Shown here: in pieces, positions 39,923 to 49,479 of the stretch
Layout of the letters: every line of letters starts with the position of its first letter
Numbering within the stretch: the stretch's first letter is position 1
From: Clostridium peptidivorans
Lineage (GTDB): Bacteria; Bacillota; Clostridia; Clostridiales; Clostridiaceae
Length of the DNA: 64,000 nt
Reading direction: 5' to 3'
NCBI RefSeq assembly: GCF_900205925.1
Contig: NZ_OAOD01000014.1
Location: forward strand, 24,135-88,134
Made by a program: the position numbers and the translations under genes
The notes under the pieces: generated by a model
What the model was told of the DNA's origin: nothing
Databases searched by the model: none
Seen by the model: only the letters and a program-made list of their open reading frames with translations

Positions 39923-41784
39923 ATCGTTACCGAATAAACATCAGAGAATTCTATATTTATCATCTCAACATTAGTTTCGTAAAAAGACTTGTCTTGATAC
40001 TTTTCATCACTAGTCACTTCAACAGGCAGTACTATTGTAAATTCACAACCTTTTCCTTCATCACTTTTAACAGTTATTTTGCCGCCATGTATATCAATAA
40101 AGGATTTCACAAGATATAGTCCTATTCCAGTTCCCTCACATTGTCTTGAAAGTGAACGGTTTACTTGCCCCAAACGTTCAAAGATGACATTAATCATATT
40201 TTCAGGAATACCTTGCCCATCATCTTTTACTGTAATAACAACATTTTCTCCTTTATCCTCTAAATCTACATATATATGTCCATTGGAATTAGTATACTTA
40301 AAGGCATTAGATAGCAGATTTAATATTACACGTTCTATCTTATCATGGTCAAAAGCCATAATTTTTTCTTCAACATTTGTGTCAAATATAAGTTCTATAT
40401 CTTTGCTTTTTATATAAGATGCTACAGATTGAGTAATGTCTTCAATAACACTTACTATATTACCATTCTTTTTATTAATTTTAATAAATCCAGAATCAAC
40501 TTTAGTGATGTCCATAAGATTATTTATGAGTCTAGTCATTCTGAAACAATTTTGCTTCACTATTTTTAAATATGATTTAAATTTGCCTATATTGCTAGTG
40601 CTGAAATTTTCCAAGTACATGTTCATTGTTTGAATGGCAACAGAAATAACATTAACTGGTGTCTTAAATTCATGAGACATATTAGTAAAAAACTCTGTTA
40701 CAAGAATATTAAATTCTCTAGATTCATTTAATAATTTTAAATTTTTTTCCACATCATTTTTTAGTGTTTCTATTTGTTTTTCTGATGTTATATCAAGTAA
40801 AAAAGTCATCACTGAGGCCTTACCCTCATATACAAAAAAAGAAGATGTGTTGCGAACCGCAATTGAGTCACCCTTACAGTTTAGTATGTTTGCTTCAGAT
40901 ATAACTCTAGAAAGCTTACTTTCAGCTATATTTGAATACTTTTCTTTTGTAGACAACATATCATTTTGTAAACAATAATTGTATATTGATTTATCATTTA
41001 GCTCCAAAGGATTTTCGTATCCTAATAATCTAGCTGCACTCTCATTTCCATACAAAATTTTCCCATCAGCATGGACAATAATAGCGTTTTGTGAGTTTTC
41101 AAATAGAATATCGTAGCATACTTTGTTTTTTATTAATGATTCCTCAATAATTTGTCTCTCTGTATTCTTTTCCATTAATTCAGTACTTAGTAGTTGAAGC
41201 TGATTATCCTTTTTTATTTTATTTTCATTTTGCAGTTCTACATAGTATCCAAGAACCCATGCAACAAAAATGAACACACCCACCATTATTAAATCTTTTT
41301 GAAAATGTATATTAATACCACTAACTGAGGGCGCATATAATAAATCTACTCCAAGAATAAATATAGAAGAAAAAAGTGCGGTAAGAACTCCATAGCTTAA
41401 TCCATATTCAATAACTGAAAATATTATTAATAATAAAAACAAATACTTATATTCATTATCATAAGCCGAAAATAAATATATTGGTAAAGAGATAATTGAT
41501 AAAAAGAAAATGTTTTCAATTAACCATGAAATATTAAATATACCCACTGACAATTTTAATTTTAAATTAGTTATTATCCAGCCCACATAGATTAATGTCA
41601 TAGTACATAAGAAAAATGCTGTAGTGTATAAATTGAATTGGCCATTATTTTTTATTTTTAAAATTGACCAATAATTAGGCATGTTAATATATACAATTAT
41701 GCTGATGAATACTATTATTGCAATTTTTATAATTGATAACATCCTAAATATATTATTTTCACTTTCATTTTTAGTATGCTTCAT
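39919..41784 (-). CDS. Orphan sensor histidine kinase with membrane and PAS input
   Basis: A 621-residue kinase. Six membrane segments fill residues 15-195. A PAS domain follows near 220-335 (ILFENSQNAIIVHADGKILY, RLLGYENPLELNDKS). The phospho-acceptor H-box is FFTNMSHEFKTPVNVISVAI, near residue 375. The ATPase shows NLLSNAFKYTNSNG, VKDDGQGIPENMIN and GTGIGLYLVKSFID. No response regulator gene is adjacent; a small membrane protein gene lies directly upstream. In clostridia orphan kinases often phosphorylate Spo0A, so entry into sporulation is a candidate output. Confidence 0.88.
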   Translation of the reverse strand: MKHTKNESENNIFRMLSIIKIAIIVFISIIVYINMPNYWSILKIKNNGQFNLYTTAFFLCTMTLIYVGWIITNLKLKLSVGIFNISWLIENIFFLSIISLPIYLFSAYDNEYKYLFLLLIIFSVIEYGLSYGVLTALFSSIFILGVDLLYAPSVSGINIHFQKDLIMVGVFIFVAWVLGYYVELQNENKIKKDNQLQLLSTELMEKNTERQIIEESLIKNKVCYDILFENSQNAIIVHADGKILYGNESAARLLGYENPLELNDKSIYNYCLQNDMLSTKEKYSNIAESKLSRVISEANILNCKGDSIAVRNTSSFFVYEGKASVMTFLLDITSEKQIETLKNDVEKNLKLLNESREFNILVTEFFTNMSHEFKTPVNVISVAIQTMNMYLENFSTSNIGKFKSYLKIVKQNCFRMTRLINNLMDITKVDSGFIKINKKNGNIVSVIEDITQSVASYIKSKDIELIFDTNVEEKIMAFDHDKIERVILNLLSNAFKYTNSNGHIYVDLEDKGENVVITVKDDGQGIPENMINVIFERLGQVNRSLSRQCEGTGIGLYLVKSFIDIHGGKITVKSDEGKGCEFTIVLPVEVTSDEKYQDKSFYETNVEMINIEFSDVYSVTI

Positions 41785-41848
41785 AAGTTAACCTCCTTAG
41801 ATAAAAACAAAGCCTTTATTAAAACATAAAAATCACTAATTGAATAAA

Positions 41849-42325
41849 TCAGTAATTTTTATCTTCAAAAATATTTATTTCTTCCTTACTTGCTATAAAA
41901 TAACGAATCGTTATAATAAGTAAGCATGCAATAGTTAATGAGGGAATTCCAAGCATAGATTTAGTAATAGGATTTACAACTTCAATATTTATATCGATAT
42001 TTAGTAAATTTAATATTACCATATTTAGAAACTCACTTAAGGAAAGTATTAAAAACATAAGCAAAACACTATATATTGCCTTTATTATTGGTATACCAGC
42101 GATAACCATGATACCTATAGTAAAAAAAATAATAATGAATGTATGCACTCCCATATATATAGGAAGCATTCTTACAAGAAAAGTTACTATTACCATTATT
42201 ATGCTTGAAAATATATAATTTTTCATGTTAATTGACGTCTTAGCTATCACATATATTCCCCAAATCATTAATAAAATTTCAGGAATACCTCTTAAGAAAA
42301 TTTCTATCCAGTAGAGTTTAAGCAT
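41849..42325 (-). CDS. Hypothetical membrane protein upstream of orphan kinase
   Basis: A 158-residue protein with five predicted membrane segments and no soluble domain. It resembles in size and layout the membrane sensor portion of AgrC/GHKL-type kinases without the kinase (starting MLKLYWIEIFLRGIPEILLM). I place the start at ATG 42325 behind AGGAAAGG, about ten bases away; an ATG seven codons earlier lacks a site. The kinase follows after 64 bases on the same strand, so a joint role is possible. Family unknown. Confidence 0.55.
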   Translation of the reverse strand: MLKLYWIEIFLRGIPEILLMIWGIYVIAKTSINMKNYIFSSIIMVIVTFLVRMLPIYMGVHTFIIIFFTIGIMVIAGIPIIKAIYSVLLMFLILSLSEFLNMVILNLLNIDINIEVVNPITKSMLGIPSLTIACLLIITIRYFIASKEEINIFEDKNY

Positions 42326-42435
42326 ATTTCCATAACCTTTCCTCATACATTTTAACTTTAGTTCTATATGATATTATTCGATATTATATGTAAATTTCCT
42401 TCTGAAAAATATATAAAATCACTATATTGTTAAAA

Positions 42436-42460
42436 ACCTAGAAGGATTCCCCCTCTAGGT
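42436..42460 (-). terminator. Terminator after RNase J gene
   Basis: ACCTAGAGGG pairs with CCTTCTAGGT on the minus strand around a short loop and is followed by TTTTTAAC. Confidence 0.8.
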
Positions 42461-42467
42461 ATAGTAT

Positions 42468-44138
42468 TTAGATTTCCATAATTATTGGAAGAATAATAGG
42501 TTTTCTTCTTGTTTTGTTATATAGGAATTGTCCTAATGAATATTTTATATTAGACTTTATTACTAACCATTCCGTAACCTTTTTCTCCATGCATTTATCT
42601 AACTCAGCTTTTACTACCTCTGCTGCTTCATTTAATAAATTTCCAGATTCTTTTACATAAACAAATCCTCTTGTAATAATATCTGGCCCTGAAATTACAG
42701 TAAATGATGCTTTATCTATTGTTACTACCACTGTCAATATACCATCTTGTGATAGGTGTTTTCTATCTCGAAGCACTATATTTCCTACGTCACCAATACC
42801 AAGACCATCTATCATAACCGCACCTGAAGTAACTCTTCCTGATCTTCTAGCACTGTTTCTGCTTAACTCTAGCGTCTGTCCAGTTTCCAAAAGGAATATA
42901 TTTTTTGAATCCATACCTAAGCTTTCAGCTAGCAATCCATGCTGTCTCAAATGTCTATATTCACCATGAACAGGCATAAAAAATTTAGGCTTAATCAAAG
43001 TATGCATCAGTTTTAACTCTTCCTGACAAGCATGACCTGAAACATGAACTTCTTCTAAAGCATTATAAATCACCTCTGCTCCCTTCTTAAAAAGCTCATC
43101 TATAAGTTTGGATATAGGCTTTTCATTTCCTGGAATTGGAGAAGCAGAAATGATTACTAAATCACCTTTTTCAATACTTATTTTTTTATGAGCTCCATAT
43201 GCAATTCTTGAAAGTGCAGCCATTGGCTCTCCTTGACTTCCTGTGGTTATAATGGTTATTTTATCAGCAGGATATTTATCAATATCATCTACACTTATCA
43301 GTTGATCTTCAGGCAATTGCATATAACCTAATTCCATAGCTATTTTAGAAATTTTCTCCATACTTCTTCCGCTAAATGCAACTTTTCTTCCATAAAATAA
43401 AGATGAATTTATAATTTGCTGAATTCTATTAATATTTGATGCAAAAGAAGCAACAATTACTCTACCCTTTGCATTACTAAAAATTCTTGTTAAATTTTCT
43501 CCTATAATCTTCTCTGAAACTGTATAACCTGGTCGCTCAACATTTGTGCTATCTGCCATTAATAGTAGTACCTTCTGGCTTCCTAGCTTTGCAAAACGGT
43601 GAAGATTTATCACTTCTCCGTCTATAGGAGTATAATCTATTTTAAAATCTCCAGTATGAATTATAGTGCCTTCTGGAGTTTGTATAGCTAATGCACAAGC
43701 ATCTGCAATACTATGACAGGTTCTTATAAATTCAACTTTAAAGCGTTCAGTTTTAACTTCTTCTCCTGGTTTAACTTCAAAAAGAGTACAGTTAGAAAGC
43801 ATATTATGTTCCTCTAACTTACTTTTTACTAATTCTAATGTCAACCTTGTACCATAAACCGGTACATTTAGCTGCTTTAAGACATATGGAAGACCACCTA
43901 TATGATCCTCATGTCCATGGGTTAATACAAAACCCTTTACTTTTTCACTATTATTAAGTAAATAGGTTATATCTGGTATAACCAAATCAATACCATACAT
44001 TTCCGTGTCAGGGAAAGCTAATCCACAGTCAATGACAATTATTTCATCATCATATTCTATAGCTGTAATGTTCTTACCAATTTCCCCTAGACCTCCTAAA
44101 GCAATCACTTTTACTTTGGGTTTATTTTTTGCTATCAT
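42468..44138 (-). CDS. rnj: Ribonuclease J
   Basis: A 556-residue metallo-beta-lactamase/beta-CASP ribonuclease with 5' exonuclease and endonuclease activity, central to mRNA decay and rRNA maturation. Motif 2 is LTHGHEDHIGG, motif 3 a His in TCHSIADACAL, motif 4 IIHTGDFKID; beta-CASP motifs are ADSTNVERPG, GSQGEPMAALSRI and VHVSGHACQEE with FMPVHGEYRH. The C-terminal domain is present in full. GGAG precedes the ATG. Single gene with its own terminator. Confidence 0.93.
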   Translation of the reverse strand: MIAKNKPKVKVIALGGLGEIGKNITAIEYDDEIIVIDCGLAFPDTEMYGIDLVIPDITYLLNNSEKVKGFVLTHGHEDHIGGLPYVLKQLNVPVYGTRLTLELVKSKLEEHNMLSNCTLFEVKPGEEVKTERFKVEFIRTCHSIADACALAIQTPEGTIIHTGDFKIDYTPIDGEVINLHRFAKLGSQKVLLLMADSTNVERPGYTVSEKIIGENLTRIFSNAKGRVIVASFASNINRIQQIINSSLFYGRKVAFSGRSMEKISKIAMELGYMQLPEDQLISVDDIDKYPADKITIITTGSQGEPMAALSRIAYGAHKKISIEKGDLVIISASPIPGNEKPISKLIDELFKKGAEVIYNALEEVHVSGHACQEELKLMHTLIKPKFFMPVHGEYRHLRQHGLLAESLGMDSKNIFLLETGQTLELSRNSARRSGRVTSGAVMIDGLGIGDVGNIVLRDRKHLSQDGILTVVVTIDKASFTVISGPDIITRGFVYVKESGNLLNEAAEVVKAELDKCMEKKVTEWLVIKSNIKYSLGQFLYNKTRRKPIILPIIMEI

Positions 44139-45008
44139 CTAATCTCCTATCCGGTAAAACGCCCCTTCCTTAAAGGCCCTTTACCATTAAAATTCTTAAG
44201 TTTATTTCATTAACAATATCACAAAACAAGTGCCTTTATAAAAATTAGAAACACTGGTTACTATTTCTTTTAAATTTTATACACTTACTTCCATTCACAC
44301 TATTATTAAATTTGGATATTTTTCACCTAAAATCCGATTAACAGTATCACCAAAGCAGTAAACTTCTCTATAAACAATTTTCTCTATGCAGTTCATTAAT
44401 AATTTATCAAAGTCTACATATATCCTTGCCCTGACTTTCTAATTTGATTTGTAAAATATCAAAAAATAATTATTTAATGTTGCAAAATAGGAAAATTTAA
44501 TTCAGTGTTACTGTGCAAATAATAAATTCATTAATAATTTCCATCATATATTATATAATTCAACTCGTTTTTATGGTTCACTGTCATGAAAAAACTTGAA
44601 TAAATATAAGATCTTTGCTTTAATAATTGGAGCAATTTATATTCATTCATCTTTTTTCATAACTGCATTCACTATTGTATAAATTAATTAAAATAATTTA
44701 ACTAATTTTTAAATACTTCGTCAATTCACTAAGGTTTATAATTTGATTTTTCACGCTATAATTTATGTTATTATATACTATAATTTACAAACAATCAAGC
44801 TTAAACATAAATGCTTATGAATAATTTATGGATAAATTATAAAAATTTAATAAAACTAAAGGAGGTGTTATGAAGATGTAAAAAAGATATACATGTAAAA
44901 TATCTGCAAGTAAATATTTAAACAAAACAATAATATAAAAACATGAAATTTAGCTTTACTTATGGCATAATAAAAATAAAATCAAAAAATGCAAGGAGAA
45001 ATTTACAT
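44139..45008. other. 870-bp gap between RNase J and MORN-repeat gene
   Basis: AT-rich. On the minus strand a 33-codon frame (44396 to 44295, MNCIEKIVYREVYCFGDTVN and so on) looks protein-like but has no ribosome binding site, and may be a gene remnant. On the plus strand near 44860 AGGAGG precedes the triplet frame ATG AAG ATG TAA, a possible leader mini-frame 130 bases before the MORN gene. No RNA gene was recognised. Confidence 0.5.
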
Positions 45009-45563
45009 ATGAAAAAAATAATAATAAATAGCTTTAATCTTGAAAAATTGAAAACAACAAATGTAAAAATTGCTGCCCCAGAGCATACAGTACATGTTCA
45101 TGGTGGTTATTATGTTGGAGAGCGCAAAGATGGTAAGATGCATGGAGAAGGAACCTACTTTTACAAGGACGGCAGTATATATGTAGGACAATGGAAGAAT
45201 GACCAAATGGATGGTCAAGGTACTTTTACCTGGTCATGCGGAGAAAAATATGTAGGGCAATGGAAAAACGATGATAAGCACGGACATGGAATTTATACTT
45301 GGCCAGATGGAGAAGTATATGTAGGCAACTGGGAAAATGGTGCAAGGTCTGGTGAAGGCGTTTGTTCTTGGCCAGATGGAGACGTTTATGCCGGTGAGTG
45401 GTCAGATGATTTAAGACATGGTTATGGTATTCATACTTGGTCAGATGGAGAAAAATATGTAGGACAATGGAATAATAATATAAGAGAAGGACAAGGTATG
45501 TATATATTTGCCGATGGTAAAGTTAATGTAGGAAACTTTAAAAATAATGAATTTGTAGATTAA
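45009..45563 (+). CDS. MORN-repeat protein
   Basis: A 184-residue soluble protein. After a 33-residue lead it consists of about six 23-residue MORN units, each of the form YVGQWKNDxxDGxGTxTWxDGxx (for example YVGQWKNDQMDGQG, YVGQWKNDDKHGHG, YAGEWSDDLRHGYG, YVGQWNNNIREGQG). MORN sheets usually bind lipid head groups or act as protein scaffolds. The start is ATG 45009 behind AGGAG; the longer frame has no site. The sequence TVHVHGGYYVGERKDGKMHG suggests the first unit is partial. Role unknown. Confidence 0.88.
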   Translation: MKKIIINSFNLEKLKTTNVKIAAPEHTVHVHGGYYVGERKDGKMHGEGTYFYKDGSIYVGQWKNDQMDGQGTFTWSCGEKYVGQWKNDDKHGHGIYTWPDGEVYVGNWENGARSGEGVCSWPDGDVYAGEWSDDLRHGYGIHTWSDGEKYVGQWNNNIREGQGMYIFADGKVNVGNFKNNEFVD

Positions 45564-45570
45564 AAAGAAA

Positions 45571-45607
45571 GCATACATAGATTTAATTCATATAAATCTA
45601 TGTATGC
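45571..45607. terminator. Terminator after the MORN-repeat gene
   Basis: GCATACATAGATTTA and TAAATCTATGTATGC form a perfect 15-bp stem with a seven-base loop. T-runs are weak on the plus strand. Confidence 0.7.
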
Positions 45608-45619
45608 TGCAATATTAAC

Positions 45620-45649
45620 ACTTGCCACTTGCCATATGGGTGGCACTTA
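45620..45649. repeat. 30-bp dispersed repeat, copy 2
   Basis: Matches 8941-8970 at 28 of 30 positions. On the minus strand it starts with the TAA stop of the DUF3006 gene and folds as TGCCAC-N11-GTGGCA. The same stem sequence recurs inside the hairpin at 25627-25650. Confidence 0.75.
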
Positions 45650-45850
45650 TGCCCAAATATCTTTAGTCAAATCTTCTATAATCTTCTTTCTTTTTTCAGT
45701 TTCCTCAGCGTCAATACTAATACTTATAGTAAGCACATGACCCTCTTTAGCTTCTTCAGGTAAAATTCCCCTTGGTATATCTACCATAGTTTTGTCTTCT
45801 GTTTCACATACTGCAAAATTGCCTTCAAACCTATCAATTATTACTTTCAT
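45647..45850 (-). CDS. DUF3006 domain protein
   Basis: A 67-residue protein, MKVIIDRFEGNFAVCETEDK then TMVDIPRGILPEEAKEGHVL and a Lys/Glu-rich helix. This small barrel regularly accompanies ComEC-like metallo-beta-lactamase proteins in Firmicutes, as it does here, directly downstream of one. The start is ATG 45850 (MKVIIDRFEG) behind AGGAGG; the longer frame lies across the ribosome binding site. Function unknown. Confidence 0.85.
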   Translation of the reverse strand: MKVIIDRFEGNFAVCETEDKTMVDIPRGILPEEAKEGHVLTISISIDAEETEKRKKIIEDLTKDIWA

Positions 45851-45864
45851 ATGTTTAAAACCTC

Positions 45865-47172
45865 CTAGTAAGTGCAAACATCGCAGGGATCTGAATGGGT
45901 TGAATTAATAGCTTCACCTAGAGTAAATTGTAATATGGTTTTACTTCTTGAAAGAGTTTTACAATTTTTATCATAGTGATATGATTTTCCTTTAGGAGTA
46001 TAATATACTACTTTGCTTTTATTGCCTGTTGATGGCTTCGCAGTAGATTTTGGCGTAGTTGTCACATTAGTTTTAGGCTTAGTTGTTACATTAGTTTTTG
46101 GCGTAACTGGAGCCGGTACAACTTGAGTTTTTGTACTTGTACTATTTTTTGCATTACCTGATGAATTTGAAGCTATGCCTTTATAGCTACCTGGATTAGT
46201 ACTAAATTTCACCTGATTACCATCACTTGTAGCTACTACAGTGCCATTCTCATCAGTTCTATAAACAGGTATATTTTTAGCTTTCAATCTGTTCATCACA
46301 TCTTGTGTAGGATGTCCATAGCTATTACCTGTTCCTACTGAAATAACCGCATACTTAGGATTAACTTTATTTAAAAAGTTTTGGCTAGTTGAAGATCTAC
46401 TTCCATGGTGTCCTACTTTTAACACTGTTGACCCTAAATCTAATCCCTTATTAACCATTTCACTTTCGCTTATACTTTCAGCATCTCCCGTTAGTAAAAA
46501 TGAAGTATTACCATAGACTACTTTAAGTACTATTGAATAATCATTAGCATCCTCATAACTAGAGCCATTTGGCGCAAGTACAGTAACGGTGGCATCTCCT
46601 AATTTAAAACTTTCCTCTACACTTGGAACAGTAAGCTTAAGCCCTTTCCCCTTAACAGCTCTTACAAAATCTTCAAAGGTCTTTGTAGTTGCTGTCTGCT
46701 TAGGGAAATATACTTTTCCTACTTTAAATGAATTTATTATGTAATCTGCACTTCCAATATGATCCTCATCCTTATGTGTTCCAACAAAGTATTTAAGTTC
46801 GCTAATTCCCTGCTTATCTAGATAATTTTTAACTGTCTGATTATCTGCATTATTACCTGCATCAACAAGCATTGCAGAGCTTCCTTGCTGAACTAAAATA
46901 GAATCAGCCTGTCCTACGTCTATGAAGTGAACTTTAAGTTCTCCATTTACTGGCACTTTAGTATCCTTCGATGTATTATCTTTTACCTTAGTGTCCTTGG
47001 TTTCAACTGGAGCTATTGTAGCCTTGTCATTTCCTTTTGTAGATGCACAACCTGTAACTGCACCCATAATTACAAATACTGATATACATGCTGCCATTGA
47101 TGCCTTATTCCACTTAATGCTTGTCCTAAAGCCAAGCACTGTTCTTAGCATCATCTTAATTGTTTCTTTCAA
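45865..47172 (-). CDS. ComEC-like metallo-beta-lactamase-fold lipoprotein
   Basis: A 435-residue exported protein. A long basic start and hydrophobic segment end in a lipobox (GAVTGC), so it would be lipid-anchored outside. Residues 80-330 are a metallo-beta-lactamase domain with FIDVGQADSILVQ, VDAGNN, GTHKDEDHIGSAD, LLTGDAES and VGHHGSRSSTS, as in the extracellular nuclease-like domain of ComEC. A Thr/Pro/Lys-rich linker follows, then a zinc-ribbon-like end (YHYDKNCKTLSRSKTI, DPCDVCTY). The start is TTG 47172 behind AAGGAGGAG. DNA hydrolysis is inferred from the fold. Confidence 0.85.
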   Translation of the reverse strand: MKETIKMMLRTVLGFRTSIKWNKASMAACISVFVIMGAVTGCASTKGNDKATIAPVETKDTKVKDNTSKDTKVPVNGELKVHFIDVGQADSILVQQGSSAMLVDAGNNADNQTVKNYLDKQGISELKYFVGTHKDEDHIGSADYIINSFKVGKVYFPKQTATTKTFEDFVRAVKGKGLKLTVPSVEESFKLGDATVTVLAPNGSSYEDANDYSIVLKVVYGNTSFLLTGDAESISESEMVNKGLDLGSTVLKVGHHGSRSSTSQNFLNKVNPKYAVISVGTGNSYGHPTQDVMNRLKAKNIPVYRTDENGTVVATSDGNQVKFSTNPGSYKGIASNSSGNAKNSTSTKTQVVPAPVTPKTNVTTKPKTNVTTTPKSTAKPSTGNKSKVVYYTPKGKSYHYDKNCKTLSRSKTILQFTLGEAINSTHSDPCDVCTY

Positions 47173-47417
47173 AAAATCTCCTCCTTATTTTCTTAAATCC
47201 AACTTATATTATATATGCTATGAGGTACTACTTTCAATTGTTAGTATTCACAAGTAAATATTTGTATTTGTTTACAATTAAATAATTTTATTCATTTTAT
47301 TTAATTTTCACTTTGTTCACAATTTTTAACACGACAATTGTAGACATTTTTCGCTCTCCATGCTACTATTACTGTGTATCAAATTAATTTGAAATCTTTA
47401 TCTAATAAGGAGGCATA

Positions 47418-48959
47418 ATGGAACAATTAGTAGAACAAATTGCAAATGTACAAATGCTTAACCAGCTTTGGTTAACGCTATTATTATTAATTCCTATTGT
47501 TTTGATTGCTCGTACTGTTGTAGCCGGAACGAGATACTCACCAATCCTAATCATAGTAATTTTCGGATTAGGAATGGGACTAGCACTAGTTAAGGGTAAC
47601 ATTGCTACACCTGGCTTGTCTGAATTTCCGATAGTAAATTTGATGAGTAAGGTAACAATAATTGCATTAACTGCATCCTTCTTCGTTGGAGGACAAGAAC
47701 TAAAAAAAATACTATCCCATGAAAAATTAGAAAGTGAAGACATGATTGTACCTTCAGACGAAGAAATTATTCTTGGAACTAAACGTACACAGTTTGTATT
47801 TATTTTAAGATCTTTCTTCATACTTCTTGGTATTGAGGGTGTTTACAGATTAATTTTGGGGGTTCCATCAACTGATCCACTTGCAAAATTTTATCCAATT
47901 ATAGCCTATATCGGTATATCGGGTTCCATAATTTTAATCGATTACAAAGCAACAATAACGGATAAATCACAGTATATAAGAAAAGGTGTCCTTGAAATTC
48001 TTGGTATTCTTTTAGTACTAGTTATTTCAGCCAATATTGCACAATGGATTAAACCAATCATTGCATTACCACAAATTTTCTTTGCTATGATCCTGTCTGC
48101 TGGATTAGGTGCTGTATTATCTAACTGGAAGTTTGGTCCAACACTTAGATCATTACTTTTCGCTGGAATTCCAGTTGTATTATCAGCTAACTTTATAGTA
48201 GGTGGTTCACAAATTCTTGAAGCATTAAAGCTTACAGAAATGAAGGCAGTTCTAGTTTATGGTCTTTCTGGCCAATTGTTCTGGATGTTTGGCGGATTAA
48301 CATTACTTATTCTATTTGGTAAAGCTAATCACGTACGTAATCTTGCACCAGGTATGGCAGGAGCACTTTCTCACTCAGGATTAACTGGAGCATGTACTGC
48401 TGGTGACTTAGGACCAGATGCAGCATCTAGAGCTCCAATAATGATAAATGTTCCTTTCTTTGGACATGTATTTGTATTCTCTATACTAGCAGCAAGTGCG
48501 GAACGTGGCTCCTTATTAGTTGGCTGGGTTTTACCACTAGTTGCAATTGGTATTGTATTAACAATATTGTCCTTAAGAACACTTAGAAATGCAAAGGGTG
48601 AAGAATCTGCAGAGGTTAAAGGTTTAATGCAATTCTCCTTTGGACTACAGATAGTTGCAGTATTCTCAAGCTTTTTAATGTTAAGCTTTAGCGGTATGCC
48701 AATAGGTGACGCATCTATGGCCGCTTCATCAGCTCTATCCCACTTTGGATTGTTTGCAGCAGTTCAAGAAGGTATGTTTGGAGCACAAGCAGCAGCTATG
48801 ATTCCATTTATCTTTGCTATGCCATTTTTAGTTCATCCATTTGTTTTTGGTATGTTTGGTAAAGCAGTTGAAAATGATGGAGTAATGCCTGCTAAGATAG
48901 TATACACACTAGCATCCATTGGTACTGTGGGTCTTGCTTACGCACTACTATTTTTCTAA
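47418..48959 (+). CDS. Unrecognised 513-residue polytopic membrane protein, copy 1
   Basis: A protein with about twelve membrane segments and no family I can name. Notable stretches are LIARTVVAGTRYSPILIIVI, FVGGQELKKILSHEK, a polar loop with SDEEIILGTKR, and a Gly/Ala-rich region NLAPGMAGALSHSGLTGACT then AGDLGPDAASRAPIMINVPF that looks like a transport site. AGGAGG precedes the ATG. A second copy lies 520 bases downstream with the same length bar one base, and their promoter-proximal sequences also match. Both end in similar terminators, so the duplication covered the whole transcription unit. A secondary transporter is the best guess. Confidence 0.8.
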   Translation: MEQLVEQIANVQMLNQLWLTLLLLIPIVLIARTVVAGTRYSPILIIVIFGLGMGLALVKGNIATPGLSEFPIVNLMSKVTIIALTASFFVGGQELKKILSHEKLESEDMIVPSDEEIILGTKRTQFVFILRSFFILLGIEGVYRLILGVPSTDPLAKFYPIIAYIGISGSIILIDYKATITDKSQYIRKGVLEILGILLVLVISANIAQWIKPIIALPQIFFAMILSAGLGAVLSNWKFGPTLRSLLFAGIPVVLSANFIVGGSQILEALKLTEMKAVLVYGLSGQLFWMFGGLTLLILFGKANHVRNLAPGMAGALSHSGLTGACTAGDLGPDAASRAPIMINVPFFGHVFVFSILAASAERGSLLVGWVLPLVAIGIVLTILSLRTLRNAKGEESAEVKGLMQFSFGLQIVAVFSSFLMLSFSGMPIGDASMAASSALSHFGLFAAVQEGMFGAQAAAMIPFIFAMPFLVHPFVFGMFGKAVENDGVMPAKIVYTLASIGTVGLAYALLFF

Positions 48960-48990
48960 TAAAATCATCATGAATATCTTCTGATTATTA

Positions 48991-49017
48991 GAAACCCTTC
49001 GTTAATTGAAGGGTTTC
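48991..49017 (+). terminator. Terminator of the first membrane protein copy
   Basis: GAAACCCTTC and GAAGGGTTTC pair perfectly around a seven-base loop and TTTCTT follows. Confidence 0.85.
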
Positions 49018-49020
49018 TTT

Positions 49021-49479
49021 CTTAAAAAAATGTATAGTAATCAATTATGTGAACTTTTGAATAGCTTTTGCTCTGCATAGTATGGTGATATGTCATTGTT
49101 TATTTTATTTAATTCCTTACTATCTGCTGAAATGCCAATAATTTCAAAGTTTGACCCAGATACCCTTCTTTTTCATAAATCCCCCTCTTTTTTAATTAGT
49201 AATATTTTATAAATATGCAATGATTTAAGATTTTGCATGCTAATTATAACATTAATTTCAAAATAATGTATATATTAATCTAATATATTCCACCTTTCTT
49301 AAAATCAGTTATTTCAGTAGATAAATCAATTTACTCATTGTTTTTTATAAATTGGTGCAGCTCATTTTTGCTGGTATTCACCACTTATCATTACTAACAA
49401 TTTACATAATTTTCGTCCCTTATGCTAATATTACTATATATAAGAATAATTAATAATCTTTATATCGTAAGGAGTCACT
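49021..49479. other. Gap between the two membrane protein copies
   Basis: It holds a possible broken small gene on the minus strand (49041-49176). The last 90 bases resemble the region upstream of copy 1 (TTTTCG, ATGCTA, ATTACT blocks in the same order), so they carry the duplicated promoter. Confidence 0.5.
49041..49176 (-). pseudogene. Possible broken small open frame
   Basis: ATG 49176 lies behind AGGGGG and starts MKKKGIWVKL before a stop. In the next frame the same DNA continues NFEIIGISADSKELNKINND then ISPYYAEQKLFKSSHN and a stop. The 136-base length is one base more than 45 codons, so removing one base near the start yields one frame. Unrecognised; it may be a decayed gene or chance. 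Confidence 0.35.

Noticed and set aside
44295..44396. 33-codon minus-strand frame in the RNase J-MORN gap as a gene
   Set aside because: Protein-like composition, but no ribosome binding site or recognisable homology; kept only as a note.
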